From Puniceibacterium confluentis (GTDB taxonomy: Bacteria; Pseudomonadota; Alphaproteobacteria; Rhodobacterales; Rhodobacteraceae), in NCBI RefSeq assembly GCF_007923445.1, contig NZ_VOJI01000001.1:434001-498000 (forward strand): 64,000 nt of DNA, read 5' to 3'. The translations under genes and the position numbers were made by a program. Below, piece after piece: positions 9,294 through 18,601 of the stretch. Each line of letters opens with the position of its first letter. Positions within the stretch are counted from its first letter, which is position 1. The notes beneath the pieces are model-generated. The model saw nothing but the letters and a program-made list of their open reading frames with translations, was not told the origin of the DNA and did no database searches.

Positions 9294-9746
9294 TCAGATC
9301 AGCAGGCCCGCCGCGCCTTCGTGCCGCAGCAGCCAGACTTTGGTTTCGACACCGCCGACGCCGGAAAAACCGCCGAGACTGCTGGCGCCAAGAACCCGGT
9401 GACAGGGAATGAGGATCGGGATCGGGTTGCTGCCGCAGGCTTGTCCCACCGCCTGAGCGGGCGCGCGCAAATCTGCGGCAATGTCACCGTAGGTGCGGGT
9501 CTCACCCAGGGGAATGGCGCTCATCGCGGCGCAGACGGCTTGCTGGAATGCGCTGCCGGGCACGTACAGCGGCAGGTCGAAGGCCGCCAGCGTGCCGTCA
9601 AAGTAGGCCTCCAGCTGGCGTGCCGCTCCGCGCAACAGCGGTGTGTCATCACCGCCGCCGCTGCCCCAGACCAGCGCGGTGATCGCGCCTTCGGTCTCGG
9701 TCAGGGTCAGTGGCCCGAGGGGCGAGGAAACAGTCCAGTTGGGCAT
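9294..9746 (-). CDS. ogt: Methylated-DNA--protein-cysteine S-methyltransferase
   Basis: This 150-residue suicide DNA-repair protein transfers O6-methyl groups from guanine to its own cysteine. The active site IPCHRVLG and the helix-turn-helix region (FQQAVCAAMSAIPLGETRTYGDIA) are present, along with the winged segment GGFSGVGGVETKVWLL. I prefer the ATG at 9746 (MPNWTVSSPLGPL), where Ogt homologues begin. An in-frame GTG at 9791 would add 15 unrelated residues. Neither has a strong Shine-Dalgarno. There is no Ada regulatory domain. Confidence 0.92.
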   Translation of the reverse strand: MPNWTVSSPLGPLTLTETEGAITALVWGSGGGDDTPLLRGAARQLEAYFDGTLAAFDLPLYVPGSAFQQAVCAAMSAIPLGETRTYGDIAADLRAPAQAVGQACGSNPIPILIPCHRVLGASSLGGFSGVGGVETKVWLLRHEGAAGLLI

Positions 9747-9837
9747 GGGTTGAGGATGCGCAACAATTGCGTGCTCTGTCCAGCCTGCCACTACGGCAGG
9801 CGGGACGCGGACCTGATGCCGGAACGCCGGATGCGGA

Positions 9838-10350
9838 TCAGGGGCCGAACCGCCGACGCTCGACCCGGGCCGCCCCCTGGGCTCCCGGGGTCACGATGCT
9901 CAGGTCGCCGTACTCCAGCCCGACCGGTCCAGGGAGCGACAGAGCCTCCCAGATGCTTGTCAGGTTATCCTTGTTGCCGACCCAGACCACGTGGCGCCCC
10001 CTTGCGTTGCGGATGAGCGTCGCGCCGATCATGGCGTCGGCCGGCAGGCGGGTCACCGGCAGGCCGCGCGCACCGGCGAGCGGCGCGGCGGTGTCAAGGT
10101 TCCGCTGCAGACCGGGGCTGTAGATCGCATCAATCGGCAGCCCGTCGAGGGCTGAGACCAGCGCCGCGGCCCGGGCCTGACCCCTTGAGTTCAGGGTCTC
10201 GTCGCTGCCGGTGCGGTCGCCGTGGCGCACCAGGTACAGCGTGGTGCCGACAGGATAGGCGACGCGGGCGCCGGTGCACCCCGCCACAGTGGCGGCGCAG
10301 AGCGTCAGGCAGAATCGGCGCCGTGAAATGCGCAAGCTTGATGAAAACAT
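9838..10350 (-). CDS. Histidine phosphatase family lipoprotein (Tat-type signal)
   Basis: This 170-residue exported protein has an N-terminal SRRRFCLTLCAATVAGC segment that combines a twin-arginine motif with a lipobox (VAGC), predicting a Tat-exported lipoprotein. The mature part begins the phosphoglycerate-mutase-like fold with LVRHGDR (phospho-His loop), SRGQARAAAL and a second-domain IYSPGLQRNLDTA. The late catalytic His is probably within RGRHVVWVGNKDN. An AAAGGA Shine-Dalgarno supports the ATG at 10350, and the longer frame upstream runs into ileS. Substrate unknown. It lies 64 bases after ileS on the same strand and may be cotranscribed. Confidence 0.8.
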   Translation of the reverse strand: MFSSSLRISRRRFCLTLCAATVAGCTGARVAYPVGTTLYLVRHGDRTGSDETLNSRGQARAAALVSALDGLPIDAIYSPGLQRNLDTAAPLAGARGLPVTRLPADAMIGATLIRNARGRHVVWVGNKDNLTSIWEALSLPGPVGLEYGDLSIVTPGAQGAARVERRRFGP

Positions 10351-10414
10351 CCCGGTCCTTTCAAATGCGGTGTTTACCAAAGGTAAGGCATTCGAAGGGA
10401 CCGGGAAAGTGGGC

Positions 10415-13400
10415 TCAGTCCAGAGCCGCGTCGCAGCGTGCGCAGGTGCCTTGGTGGCGGTGGCTGCCGACATCCGGCAGGATCTTCCAGCAGCGCTCGC
10501 ATTTGTCGCCTTCAGCCGTCTCGAACACCACGCCGATGCCGGGCACGTCGGGCAGGCGGAACGCCTCGTCCGGGCTGGGATCGGATGTCAGGGTGATGGC
10601 CGAGGTGATGCAGACATCTTCGAAGGCCACCGATTTCAGCGCGGCGAGGGTATTGCCATCCTCGACATGCACCACCGGTGCGGCTTCGAGCGAGGCGCCG
10701 ATCACCTTGTCGGTGCGCTGCACTTCAAGTGCCGCGGTGACGGCACGGCGGGCGCGCCGCACCTGCGCCCACTTGGCGCCCAGCGGTTCGTCCAGCCAGT
10801 CCGCCGGGGTATCGGGAATGTCGACCAGATGCACCGACGACTCGGCGCCGGGATACCGTTCCAGCCAGACCTCCTCCATCGTGAAGACCAGCACCGGCGC
10901 GAGCCAGGTGGTCAGACGGTGGAACAGGATGTCCATCACGGTGCGCGCGGCGCGGCGGCGCGCGGTGTTGCCGTCGCAGTACAGCGCATCCTTGCGCACG
11001 TCGAAATAGAAGGCCGACAATTCGACCGTGGCAAAGTTGAACAGCGCCTGGAACACGCCCTGGAAGTCATAGGCGGCATAGCCGGTGCGCACCTTGTGAT
11101 CCAGTTCGGCCAGGCGATGCAGCACCCAGCGTTCCAGTTCCGGCATCTCGGACGGCGCGACACGGTCGCTTTCCTCGAAGGATGACAAAGCGCCGAGCAG
11201 AAAGCGCATGGTGTTGCGCAGCCGCCGGTAGCCGTCCGCCGTGCCCTTGAGGATTTCCGGGCCGATGCGCAGGTCGGCGGTATAGTCCGCCTGAGCCACC
11301 CAGAGCCGCAGGATATCGGCGCCGTACTGCTGCACGACCTTGTCGGGGGCGACAGTGTTGCCCAGCGACTTGGACATCTTGTTGCCCTTTTCGTCGAGCG
11401 TGAAGCCATGGGTCAGCACACCGCGATAGGGCGCGCGGCCCTGGGTGCCGCAGCTTTGCAGCATCGACGAATGGAACCAGCCCCGGTGCTGGTCGGTGCC
11501 CTCGAGGTACAGATCCGCCAGCCCGTCCTCCGAGCCGTCTTCGCGGTCGCGCAGCACGAAGGCATGGGTCGAGCCGGAGTCGAACCAGACGTCGAGGATG
11601 TCGAACACCTGATCCCACTCGTCGGGGTCATAGTCATTGCCCAGGAACCGCTCCTTGGCGCCGGGTTTGTACCAGGCATCGGCGCCTTCCGCCTCGAACG
11701 CGGACAGGATGCGGCCGTTGACTGCCGGATCGCGCAGCAGGAAATTCGCGGCCGTCGGAAGGGCGCCCTTGCGGGTAAAGCAGGTCAGCGGCACCCCCCA
11801 GGCGCGCTGGCGCGACAGCACCCAGTCGGGGCGCGCCTCGATCATCGAATACAGCCGGTTGCGCCCGGTCTGCGGCGTCCATTTCACCAGCTGGTCGATC
11901 GAGGTCAGCGCCCGTTCGCGGATCGTCCTGCCATAGGTGTCCTGACCGTCACCGACGACGCGGTCGATGGCGGCGAACCATTGCGGCGTGTTGCGAAAGA
12001 TCACCGGCGCCTTGGAACGCCAGCTGTGCGGATAGCTGTGCTTGATCTTGCCGCGCGCCATCAGTCCGCCGACGGCGGCAAGCTTGTTGATCACCGCGGT
12101 ATTGGCGTCACCCTCCTTGCCGTTGGGCTTGAGGATGCGGGTGCCGCCAAAGAACGGCAGGTCCTGGCGGAAGGAGCCGTCGTCCATCACATTGTAGGTG
12201 ATGACCTGCTCGAGCATGCCGAGATCGCGGTAAAGTTCGTATTCCTCCATCCCGTGGCTCGGCGCGCAGTGCACGAACCCGGTGCCTTCCTCGTCGGTGA
12301 CAAAGTCGGCGGCACGAAAATCGCGCAGATCGTCCCATTCGCCGTCCGCGCCGTCCGCGCCGTGCAGCGGATGGGTCAGTGTCATTCCGGCCAGTTGCGC
12401 CGGGGTCACGTCACGGACACGCCGCCACTGGTCGTCTTCCAGCCGCGCCTTGCCGAAGGTCTGTGCCGCCAGCTTGTCAGCCAGGATATAGCGCTCGCCG
12501 ACAGAGACCCAGCTTTCGTCGGGGGTGCCGGTGACCTCGTAGAGACCATACGCAAAGCCTGCGCCATAGACGACAGCCTTGTTCGAGGGGATGGTCCAGG
12601 GGGTTGTGGTCCAGATCACCACATGTGCGCCGACAAAATCCTGAGCCGATGTAGCGACGGCTTCGGCCACAGCTTCGCGGTCGGCATCGGTCGCCTCTTC
12701 GTCCGAGAGTTCGACGTCGGGCAGATCAAAGCTCGCCACGCGGAACTTCACCCAGATGGTGAAGCTTTCCTTGTCGTGGTACTCGACTTCGGCCTCGGCC
12801 AGCGCGGTTTCCTCGATGGGCGACCACATCACCGGTTTGGAACCCTGGTAGAGCGTGCCGTTCATCAGGAACTTCTGGAATTCCTCGGCGATGATCCGTT
12901 CGGCGCGGAAGTTCATGGTGAGGTAGGGGTTGTCCCAGGTGCCGGTGATGCCCAGCCGCTTGAACTCGTCGCGCTGCACGTCGATCCAGCCTTCGGCGAA
13001 CTTGCGGCATTCCTGCCGGAAGTCGACGACATCGACCTTGTCCTTGTCCATGCCTTTGGCGCGGTACTGTTCCTCGATCTTCCACTCGATGGGCAGACCG
13101 TGGCAGTCCCAGCCGGGGATGTAGCGGGCGTCGCGGCCCATCATCTGCTGCGAGCGCACCACCATGTCCTTGAGAATCTTGTTCAGGGCATGGCCGATGT
13201 GCAGGTTGCCGTTGGCATAGGGCGGGCCGTCGTGCAGCGTAAAGGGCTTGCGGCTCTTGGCGGTGCCCGCAGCGTCGGCCGCCTTGGCGCGAAGCTTTTC
13301 GTAGACGCCGATCTGTTCCCAGCGGCTCAGCCACTCGGGTTCGCGCTTGGGCAGACCCGCACGCATCGGGAAATCGGTTTTCGGCAGGTTCAGAGTGTCT

Positions 13401-13435
13401 TTGTAGTCAGCGGTTTCGGGGGTGTCGGCGCACAT
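10415..13435 (-). CDS. ileS: Isoleucyl-tRNA synthetase
   Basis: This 1006-residue class I synthetase charges tRNA-Ile. The HIGH motif is at residues 79-82 (GNLHIGHAL) and the KMSKS loop is near residue 690 (EKGNKMSKSLGN). The large editing CP1 insertion is present (WTTTPWTIPSN), as are the C-terminal anticodon-binding region and a zinc finger CERCW...CARC. Full length for the bacterial type. GAGG lies about 8 bases ahead of the ATG. lspA, often next to ileS in bacteria, is not here. Its upstream neighbour is the ycjX-GNAT-ycjF operon. Confidence 0.97.
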   Translation of the reverse strand: MCADTPETADYKDTLNLPKTDFPMRAGLPKREPEWLSRWEQIGVYEKLRAKAADAAGTAKSRKPFTLHDGPPYANGNLHIGHALNKILKDMVVRSQQMMGRDARYIPGWDCHGLPIEWKIEEQYRAKGMDKDKVDVVDFRQECRKFAEGWIDVQRDEFKRLGITGTWDNPYLTMNFRAERIIAEEFQKFLMNGTLYQGSKPVMWSPIEETALAEAEVEYHDKESFTIWVKFRVASFDLPDVELSDEEATDADREAVAEAVATSAQDFVGAHVVIWTTTPWTIPSNKAVVYGAGFAYGLYEVTGTPDESWVSVGERYILADKLAAQTFGKARLEDDQWRRVRDVTPAQLAGMTLTHPLHGADGADGEWDDLRDFRAADFVTDEEGTGFVHCAPSHGMEEYELYRDLGMLEQVITYNVMDDGSFRQDLPFFGGTRILKPNGKEGDANTAVINKLAAVGGLMARGKIKHSYPHSWRSKAPVIFRNTPQWFAAIDRVVGDGQDTYGRTIRERALTSIDQLVKWTPQTGRNRLYSMIEARPDWVLSRQRAWGVPLTCFTRKGALPTAANFLLRDPAVNGRILSAFEAEGADAWYKPGAKERFLGNDYDPDEWDQVFDILDVWFDSGSTHAFVLRDREDGSEDGLADLYLEGTDQHRGWFHSSMLQSCGTQGRAPYRGVLTHGFTLDEKGNKMSKSLGNTVAPDKVVQQYGADILRLWVAQADYTADLRIGPEILKGTADGYRRLRNTMRFLLGALSSFEESDRVAPSEMPELERWVLHRLAELDHKVRTGYAAYDFQGVFQALFNFATVELSAFYFDVRKDALYCDGNTARRRAARTVMDILFHRLTTWLAPVLVFTMEEVWLERYPGAESSVHLVDIPDTPADWLDEPLGAKWAQVRRARRAVTAALEVQRTDKVIGASLEAAPVVHVEDGNTLAALKSVAFEDVCITSAITLTSDPSPDEAFRLPDVPGIGVVFETAEGDKCERCWKILPDVGSHRHQGTCARCDAALD

Positions 13436-13634
13436 TTCGGGCGTCCTCGGAATACAGCGGAATTTCTGGGTGAGGGGCGGCGCGGCAGTCCAGACGCCTG
13501 ATCCCGGCGCATCGCAACGTTACGGCGCCGGGCAAATAATTCGAATGATGATTGCGAAGGTGTGCATCATGGGCGGCCTTATAAGCCTGCTGTTGCTCAG
13601 CGTCCAGTGGGCAGCGCGGCATGGCCTCCGGGCC

Positions 13635-13652
13635 CCGCCGCCAGGGCGGCGG
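13635..13652 (-). terminator. GC hairpin at the end of ycjF-like gene
   Basis: CCGCCGCC (13635-13642) and GGCGGCGG (13645-13652) form an 8-bp palindrome immediately after the stop codon of the minus-strand gene. There is no T run, so termination efficiency is doubtful. Confidence 0.35.
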
Positions 13653-14663
13653 CTAACTCTTGTCCGCGGTGAACAGTCCGGTCAGCGCGGTGCGGATGAT
13701 GCTGCGCACCGATGGCCGGGCCTTCCGGCCAAAGGGCAAGGGTCGGCAGACCTCCATCGCGGCGACGCCGACACGCGCGGTCAGGGCGCCGTTCACCAGA
13801 CCTTCGCCAAAGCGGCGCGACAGTTTGGCCAGAATGCCACCGCCGAGGATCGGTTCGAGCATGTCGTCCCCCACCGCCACCGCGCCGGTGGCCACCAGAT
13901 GCGACATCACGGCCCGGGTCAGCCGCCAACTGCCCAGCGTGCCCGAGCGTCCGCCGTAGATTTCGGCGATGCGGCGGATCATCCGCAGGTTCTGGCTCAG
14001 CGCGGCGGCGACATCGGCAAAGGCCAGCGGCACCAGCGCGGTGACGGTGGCGACCTGTCGGGCCGCGGCCTCGACCTCGCGGCGGGCGGCCAGATCCAGC
14101 GGCGTCAGCAGCTCCTGTTCGGCCAGCGCCAAAAGCGCCGAGGCGTCGAACATGTCGCCCTGCCGTTCGGCCAGACGCTCGCGCCCCCAGCGGGTATCCT
14201 CGCGCCCCTTGTACAGGCCTGTCAGCTCGTCAATCACCCGGCGGGCGGCGGCAAGATCCTCGGCCGCCAGTGCGGCGGCGGCGGCGCGGTGCAGGTGGTC
14301 GATCCGCTTGAGGCGGGAAAAGACCGCGAGTTCCTTGACCGCGATCATCGCCACGACCGCGAGGAACAGCCCGAACAGCACCGCGACGGCAAGGCCCAGC
14401 AGCGGCACCCGGGCGACAAGGTCCGCGACGAACCCCCAGGCCGCGATGGACACCACCGTACCGATGACAGCGGCGAGCAGGCTCCAGAACCACCGGGCCA
14501 GCCGCGAACCGGGGCGCGCGGCGATGGCGGCCGCCGTCGCCATCGCCTGACCACTGGGCAGCGAGGTGTCGGCATCGGGCACCGGCGGCGCGTCGGCGGG
14601 GCCGGGACGCGGTGCGCCGTTGTCGTCCAGCGGGATCAGGACCGGGCCTTTGGGAGTGCTCAT
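13653..14663 (-). CDS. YcjF/TIGR01620 family inner-membrane protein
   Basis: This 336-residue membrane protein of the YcjF (DUF697) family has a Pro/Ala-rich cytoplasmic N-terminus (1-50). Two adjacent membrane helices follow (about 56-80 and 86-110; VAVLFGLFLAVVAMIAVKEL). A soluble region then carries the conserved GRKDT-type segment GLYKGREDTRWGRERL, and the C-terminal part ends with a short hydrophobic stretch. Function is unknown. YcjF is almost always encoded with YcjX, and here it follows ycjX with an acetyltransferase gene between them. It starts 2 bases after the GNAT stop. Confidence 0.82.
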   Translation of the reverse strand: MSTPKGPVLIPLDDNGAPRPGPADAPPVPDADTSLPSGQAMATAAAIAARPGSRLARWFWSLLAAVIGTVVSIAAWGFVADLVARVPLLGLAVAVLFGLFLAVVAMIAVKELAVFSRLKRIDHLHRAAAAALAAEDLAAARRVIDELTGLYKGREDTRWGRERLAERQGDMFDASALLALAEQELLTPLDLAARREVEAAARQVATVTALVPLAFADVAAALSQNLRMIRRIAEIYGGRSGTLGSWRLTRAVMSHLVATGAVAVGDDMLEPILGGGILAKLSRRFGEGLVNGALTARVGVAAMEVCRPLPFGRKARPSVRSIIRTALTGLFTADKS

Positions 14664-14665
14664 GG

Positions 14666-15157
14666 CTAAGCCTTTTCTGCGGAGGTGGCGGAGAGGTCCG
14701 TGAGGGGCGCCACGGGTTTTTGCCAGCGGAACTGGACATCGGGCAGGCGTTCGTCGTTGCCGCGCCCGTCGGTGCGGCCACTCTCGGAAAACCCTTCACG
14801 CAGATAGAAACGCTGCGCGCCCGTATTGGCCTGAAAAGTCCAGAGCGTCAGGCTGTCGCGCCGGGTCTTCGCCATTGCGACAAGCGCGCCGCCCACCCCC
14901 CGGCTGCGATGCGAGCCCGCGACGAACAGGGCATGTACATAGCTGTCGTCGAGCGCCAGAAAGCCCAGCGGTTCGTCCGTGTCGGCCCGGGTGGCGACGG
15001 TGATCCAGCCCCGGTCGATCATCCGCCCGACAAAGGCGATATCCTCGGCGCCGCTGTGCAGGTACGGCTTCCACGGCTTGTCGATGCCGCCAGCGGTGAG
15101 GATTGCGCCAAGCCGACCGGCATCCAGTGCGCGCCCGGGGCGGAGGAAGAATTTCAC
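14666..15157 (-). CDS. GNAT-family N-acetyltransferase
   Basis: This 163-residue GNAT protein shows motif A as VHALFVAGSHRSRGVGGALVAMA (the SRGVGGAL part is the acetyl-CoA pyrophosphate loop) and motif B LWTFQANTGAQRFYLREGF. The start is a GTG at 15157, overlapping the ycjX stop as GTGA. GGAGA lies 8 bases upstream. A longer frame to 15280 lies inside ycjX and lacks a ribosome site. The substrate is unknown. Its position inside a translationally coupled ycjX-GNAT-ycjF unit suggests a shared role. Confidence 0.82.
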   Translation of the reverse strand: MKFFLRPGRALDAGRLGAILTAGGIDKPWKPYLHSGAEDIAFVGRMIDRGWITVATRADTDEPLGFLALDDSYVHALFVAGSHRSRGVGGALVAMAKTRRDSLTLWTFQANTGAQRFYLREGFSESGRTDGRGNDERLPDVQFRWQKPVAPLTDLSATSAEKA

Positions 15158-16569
15158 AACCGGTCTCCGATCAGGAATTGCGCGGCGCGGTCCAGCCGGA
15201 TGTGCGGCGGCCCGACCCCGGGTTTCAGCGACAGCGGCGCCGGGGCAAAGTCCATGATCCGGTAATCCTGATCCAGCCATGTGTCCGCACCGGCCCGGGC
15301 AGGGCCCAGCAACTGCATCGGATCCTCCGGCAGGTCGCCGGGATAAAACGCGGCCTCGCGCCCGGTATCCAGCAACGTCCCGCGCACGCAGTCCAGCGTC
15401 CGGCCCTGATGCTGCATCGTCTCTTCGACCGTGGCGCGCAACGAAGCGAGCGACATCGCCTGCGTGTCGGTGCCGGCAAAACGCGCCCGGTCGCGGGCGT
15501 CCCGGATCAGCGCCTCCATGATGGCGGTCAGGCGGCCATGCTGCGAGTGGTGAAGATGGTCAGCCTTGGTTGCGGCAAACAGGATCTTTTCCACCCGCTT
15601 GCCGCGCAGCAGCTGGCTGAGAAAGGCATTGCGCCCGGGCCGGAACGCCAGCAGCAGGTCGGCCAGAGTGCGGCGCAGATCCTCGATCGCCGCCGGCCCC
15701 TTGTGAATGGCGCCAAGGGCATCCACCAGCACGATCTGCCGGTCCAGCCGGGCAAAATGGGTGCGAAAGAACGGGCGGACCACTTGCGATTTATAGGCCT
15801 CGTACCGGCGGTCCATCTCGCGCCACAGCGATTTGCGCGGGGCACCCTCGCGAACCGGCAAGGGCGCGAAAGTCAGCACCGGAGAGCCCGAGAGTTCCCC
15901 CGGGAGCAGGAAGCGACCCGGGGTAAGGTCAGAGAACCCGTCCTGCCGTGCGGCATCGAGATAGGCGGTGAAACTCTGGGCCAGCCGCCGGGCGCGGGTT
16001 TCGTCCAGCACCTGCATGCTGTCCTCGGACCCGGCGAGCGCCAGAAAGTCCGCGGCGCTGGCCCGGTTGCCAAGGCGTGACAGGGTGTCCTGCGACCACT
16101 CGGAATAGCTCTTGTCCATCAGCGCGAGGTCGAGCAGCCATTCGCCGGGGTAGTCGATGATGTCCAGATGCACGGTGCGCGGCCCCTGGATGCCCGCCAG
16201 CAGCCCCGAGGGCCGGACCCTGAGCGACAGGCGCAGCTCGCTGATGTTGCGGGTGCTGTCGGGCCAATGCGGCACGCGTGCCGTCAGCGCGGCAAGGTGG
16301 TCTTCGTACTCGAACCGCGGAATCGTGTCGTCGGGCTGGGGTTGCAGGTAGGCCGCCTGGATGCGGCCATCCGCAGCGGCCAGCAACCCGGGCATCCGCC
16401 CCCTGTCCAGCAGATTGGCGATCAGCGAGGTCAGGAACACGGTCTTGCCCGAACGCGCAAGCCCGGTCACACCGATGCGGATGACCGGATCGAAGAACGC
16501 GCCAGTTACGGTGTCGGTCACATTCTCGACGCTGCGAGTCAGCGTGTCGGCGATGGTTCCTATGACCAC
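15154..16569 (-). CDS. YcjX-like P-loop ATPase (DUF463)
   Basis: This 471-residue protein of the YcjX family is a predicted nucleoside triphosphatase. Walker A is [14 protein letters not shown] (residues about 34-47). The switch-like [16 protein letters not shown] segment and [13 protein letters not shown] follow, with KADH near residue 330. E. coli YcjX is controlled by heat shock and phage shock; its role is not settled. A GTG start at 16569 has AGGAG 7 bases upstream. It is first in the three-gene ycjX-GNAT-ycjF operon and divergent from truA. Confidence 0.85.
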   Translation of the reverse strand: MVIGTIADTLTRSVENVTDTVTGAFFDPVIRIGVTGLARSGKTVFLTSLIANLLDRGRMPGLLAAADGRIQAAYLQPQPDDTIPRFEYEDHLAALTARVPHWPDSTRNISELRLSLRVRPSGLLAGIQGPRTVHLDIIDYPGEWLLDLALMDKSYSEWSQDTLSRLGNRASAADFLALAGSEDSMQVLDETRARRLAQSFTAYLDAARQDGFSDLTPGRFLLPGELSGSPVLTFAPLPVREGAPRKSLWREMDRRYEAYKSQVVRPFFRTHFARLDRQIVLVDALGAIHKGPAAIEDLRRTLADLLLAFRPGRNAFLSQLLRGKRVEKILFAATKADHLHHSQHGRLTAIMEALIRDARDRARFAGTDTQAMSLASLRATVEETMQHQGRTLDCVRGTLLDTGREAAFYPGDLPEDPMQLLGPARAGADTWLDQDYRIMDFAPAPLSLKPGVGPPHIRLDRAAQFLIGDRL

Positions 16570-16680
16570 GTGGCGGCTCCTGCGGATGTCTGCTCAGGGC
16601 ACAAGATAGACACGGGGGCGGCCGGGTGCCAGTGCCGGGGAGGGGATTGTCTGGGCCAGAGCGGCGTTATAGGAGGCGAT

Positions 16681-17448
16681 ATGCCCAGATATGCGCTTAG
16701 AATCGAATATGATGGTGGTCCGTTTTCGGGCTGGCAGCGGCAGGCCGACCATCCGTCCGTACAGGCCGCCGTCGAGACGGCCCTCGCCCACCTTGAACCC
16801 GGTCCGCATACCATCGCGGCGGCCGGGCGGACGGATGCCGGGGTACATGCGCGCGGTCAGGTCTGCCACTGCGACCTGACGCGGGAGTGGGATCCGTTTC
16901 GCCTCTCCGAGGCGCTGAACTACCATCTGAAGCCGGCGCCGGTGGCCGTCGTTGCGGCACAGCGCGTCGGCGCGGATTGGCACGCCCGGTTCTCGGCGCG
17001 CGAACGGCGCTATCTCTACCGCATCCTGTGCCGTCGCGCGCCGGTGACGATGGAGGCCGGTCTCGTATGGCAGGTCAAGTACGCCCTCGACCTGGACGCC
17101 ATGCGGGCGGGGGCGGAGCAGCTTGTCGGCCTGCACGATTTCACCACGTTCCGGTCGGTCACCTGTCAGGCAAAATCACCGGTCAAGACGCTGGATGCGC
17201 TTGATATCGACAGGGTCGACACCGATGCAGGCCCCGAGATCCAGTTCCGCGTGCGCGCGCGGTCCTTCCTGCACAATCAGGTGCGCAGCTTTGTCGGCAC
17301 GCTGGAACGCGTGGGCACCGGGGCCTGGGCGCCCGACCGGGTCGGCACCGTGCTGCGGGCGCAGGACCGAGCGGCCTGTGGCCCGGTGGCGCCGCCGCAG
17401 GGGCTTGCCCTGATGTCGGTCGGATACCCCGATGACCCGTTTGCGTGA
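16681..17448 (+). CDS. truA: tRNA pseudouridine synthase A
   Basis: This 255-residue enzyme makes pseudouridine 38-40 in the tRNA anticodon arm. The catalytic aspartate lies in [13 protein letters not shown], and [15 protein letters not shown] and [13 protein letters not shown] are conserved family segments. The start is fixed by AGGAGG 5 bases before the ATG at 16681; the longer open frame upstream is antisense to ycjX. It converges on the next gene with 9 bases between stops. Confidence 0.96.
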   Translation: MPRYALRIEYDGGPFSGWQRQADHPSVQAAVETALAHLEPGPHTIAAAGRTDAGVHARGQVCHCDLTREWDPFRLSEALNYHLKPAPVAVVAAQRVGADWHARFSARERRYLYRILCRRAPVTMEAGLVWQVKYALDLDAMRAGAEQLVGLHDFTTFRSVTCQAKSPVKTLDALDIDRVDTDAGPEIQFRVRARSFLHNQVRSFVGTLERVGTGAWAPDRVGTVLRAQDRAACGPVAPPQGLALMSVGYPDDPFA

Positions 17449-17457
17449 CGCAGCCTT

Positions 17458-17988
17458 TCAGCGCGCAGGCTCCTGCGAGGCATTGGCTTTTTGTGCAACC
17501 TGCCCGGCACGTTCGGCAAAGGACGGCCGGGGCTTGGGCGGTGCCGCGAGGGTTCTCAACTGCTCCAGCAGAGTCTCCGGCACGGCGACCTCCTGAGGCC
17601 GCTCCGGGCTTGCGTCCTGCGTGACACTGGTGGTGACCTGCAATCGGGGCAACCCATTGCGGATGGTCACTTTGCAGCTCGAGATCGGCCCGGGCAACAG
17701 TTCCACATAACTCTGCACAAGCTCTGTATCCGCCGGGTTGAGAGTCAGTTCCGCCGAGCCGCCAAGCACGCGACAGGCGCTGAGCGTGTCCTCCAGAACC
17801 AGTGGCAGCCGCAGGATCGGACTGTCCGTCGGGTTGTGAAGCGCCTCCAGCAAGCTTGCACAGTCGCGCCCCTGCGTCACGTGACGCACTGCGGCGCGGC
17901 CGAACAGCTCCGCCTGCGATTCGGTGAACCCCGCCGCCTGGGCGGCGCGCACGGCAAGGGAACGCAGATCAAAATCGGTCTGTTTCAT
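17458..17988 (-). CDS. Hypothetical protein (176 aa)
   Basis: This is a soluble acidic-to-neutral protein with no signal peptide or membrane helix. The N-terminus (MKQTDFDLRSLAVRAAQAAG) looks helical. The middle (about 55-120) alternates like a small alpha/beta domain (LRLPLVLEDTLSACRVLGGS). The C-terminus (EVAVPETLLEQL...KPRPSFAERAGQVAQKANASQ) is Pro/Ala-rich and probably disordered. Codon use matches the neighbours. I do not recognise the family. Confidence 0.6.
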   Translation of the reverse strand: MKQTDFDLRSLAVRAAQAAGFTESQAELFGRAAVRHVTQGRDCASLLEALHNPTDSPILRLPLVLEDTLSACRVLGGSAELTLNPADTELVQSYVELLPGPISSCKVTIRNGLPRLQVTTSVTQDASPERPQEVAVPETLLEQLRTLAAPPKPRPSFAERAGQVAQKANASQEPAR

Positions 17989-18601
17989 GCTGAGGCCACC
18001 TGTTTTTCAGTCCTTGACTCGGAATTCCGGCCTGGGCCGGACAAACGTTTGCTTGCGATCTGACCTTCCGTCAGTTGCCCTTCCGCAGACCGGGTGCCCG
18101 GGACGGCGCCGTGCGCCAATCCGCGTCGGGTCTGTGCGTTAGGACAGATCACAGGGGACAACGAACTCGCGGGCAAAGAGTTTCATGCAATCGGTGTGAC
18201 CAGTCGTCGCGGACCTGTGGCAGGGCGCCGGATGCATGGATCGGCCGTCGGCCTGTCCGGTAACCCGGCCGACGACGGTACCCGTCGCCGCTGTCGGCGG
18301 CGCGGCCCGGATGCATCCGCTGCCCGCTGTCCCAATGCTCGCAGCATGCTGGCGATGTGGTCACGCCATGCAGGCGATGCCGTTGCGCCGACTCTCAGGC
18401 GCCAGTGCCCGGGAACCCCTTGCAATTCTCCCCCGCGGCTGTAAGAGCGGCCTCATGAACAGAGCAATGCATATCCGACGACTCGACTGAGTCCCTCCTG
18501 TGCCCGGAAAACCGGGTGCCTTGCCTGTTCACACCCCCCTGACAACTTGACTTGCCCCGGTGCACTTGGCACCAATCGGGCTTCTTACAAAGGGTAGACC
18601 C
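17989..18601. other. 613-base gap with short hairpins, no supported gene
   Basis: Open frames here are short, lack Shine-Dalgarno sites and read as low-complexity translations. The gap holds several small palindromes: GTCGGCC/GGCCGAC around 18246-18272, CGCCG/CGGCG near 18290, and the perfect 12-bp palindrome CGGATGCATCCG at 18308-18319, with a second GGATGCAT near 18231. A TTGACT hexamer at about 18547 may belong to the argD promoter, but no good -10 box follows. Confidence 0.45.

Noticed and set aside
11408-13501. 697-codon open frame on the plus strand
   Set aside because: It lies opposite ileS. No recognisable domain and composition typical of antisense frames.
13840-13860. tRNA-like GGTTCGAGC string
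   Set aside because: It lies inside the ycjF-like coding sequence and no cloverleaf can be drawn around it. No tRNA gene was found in the window.
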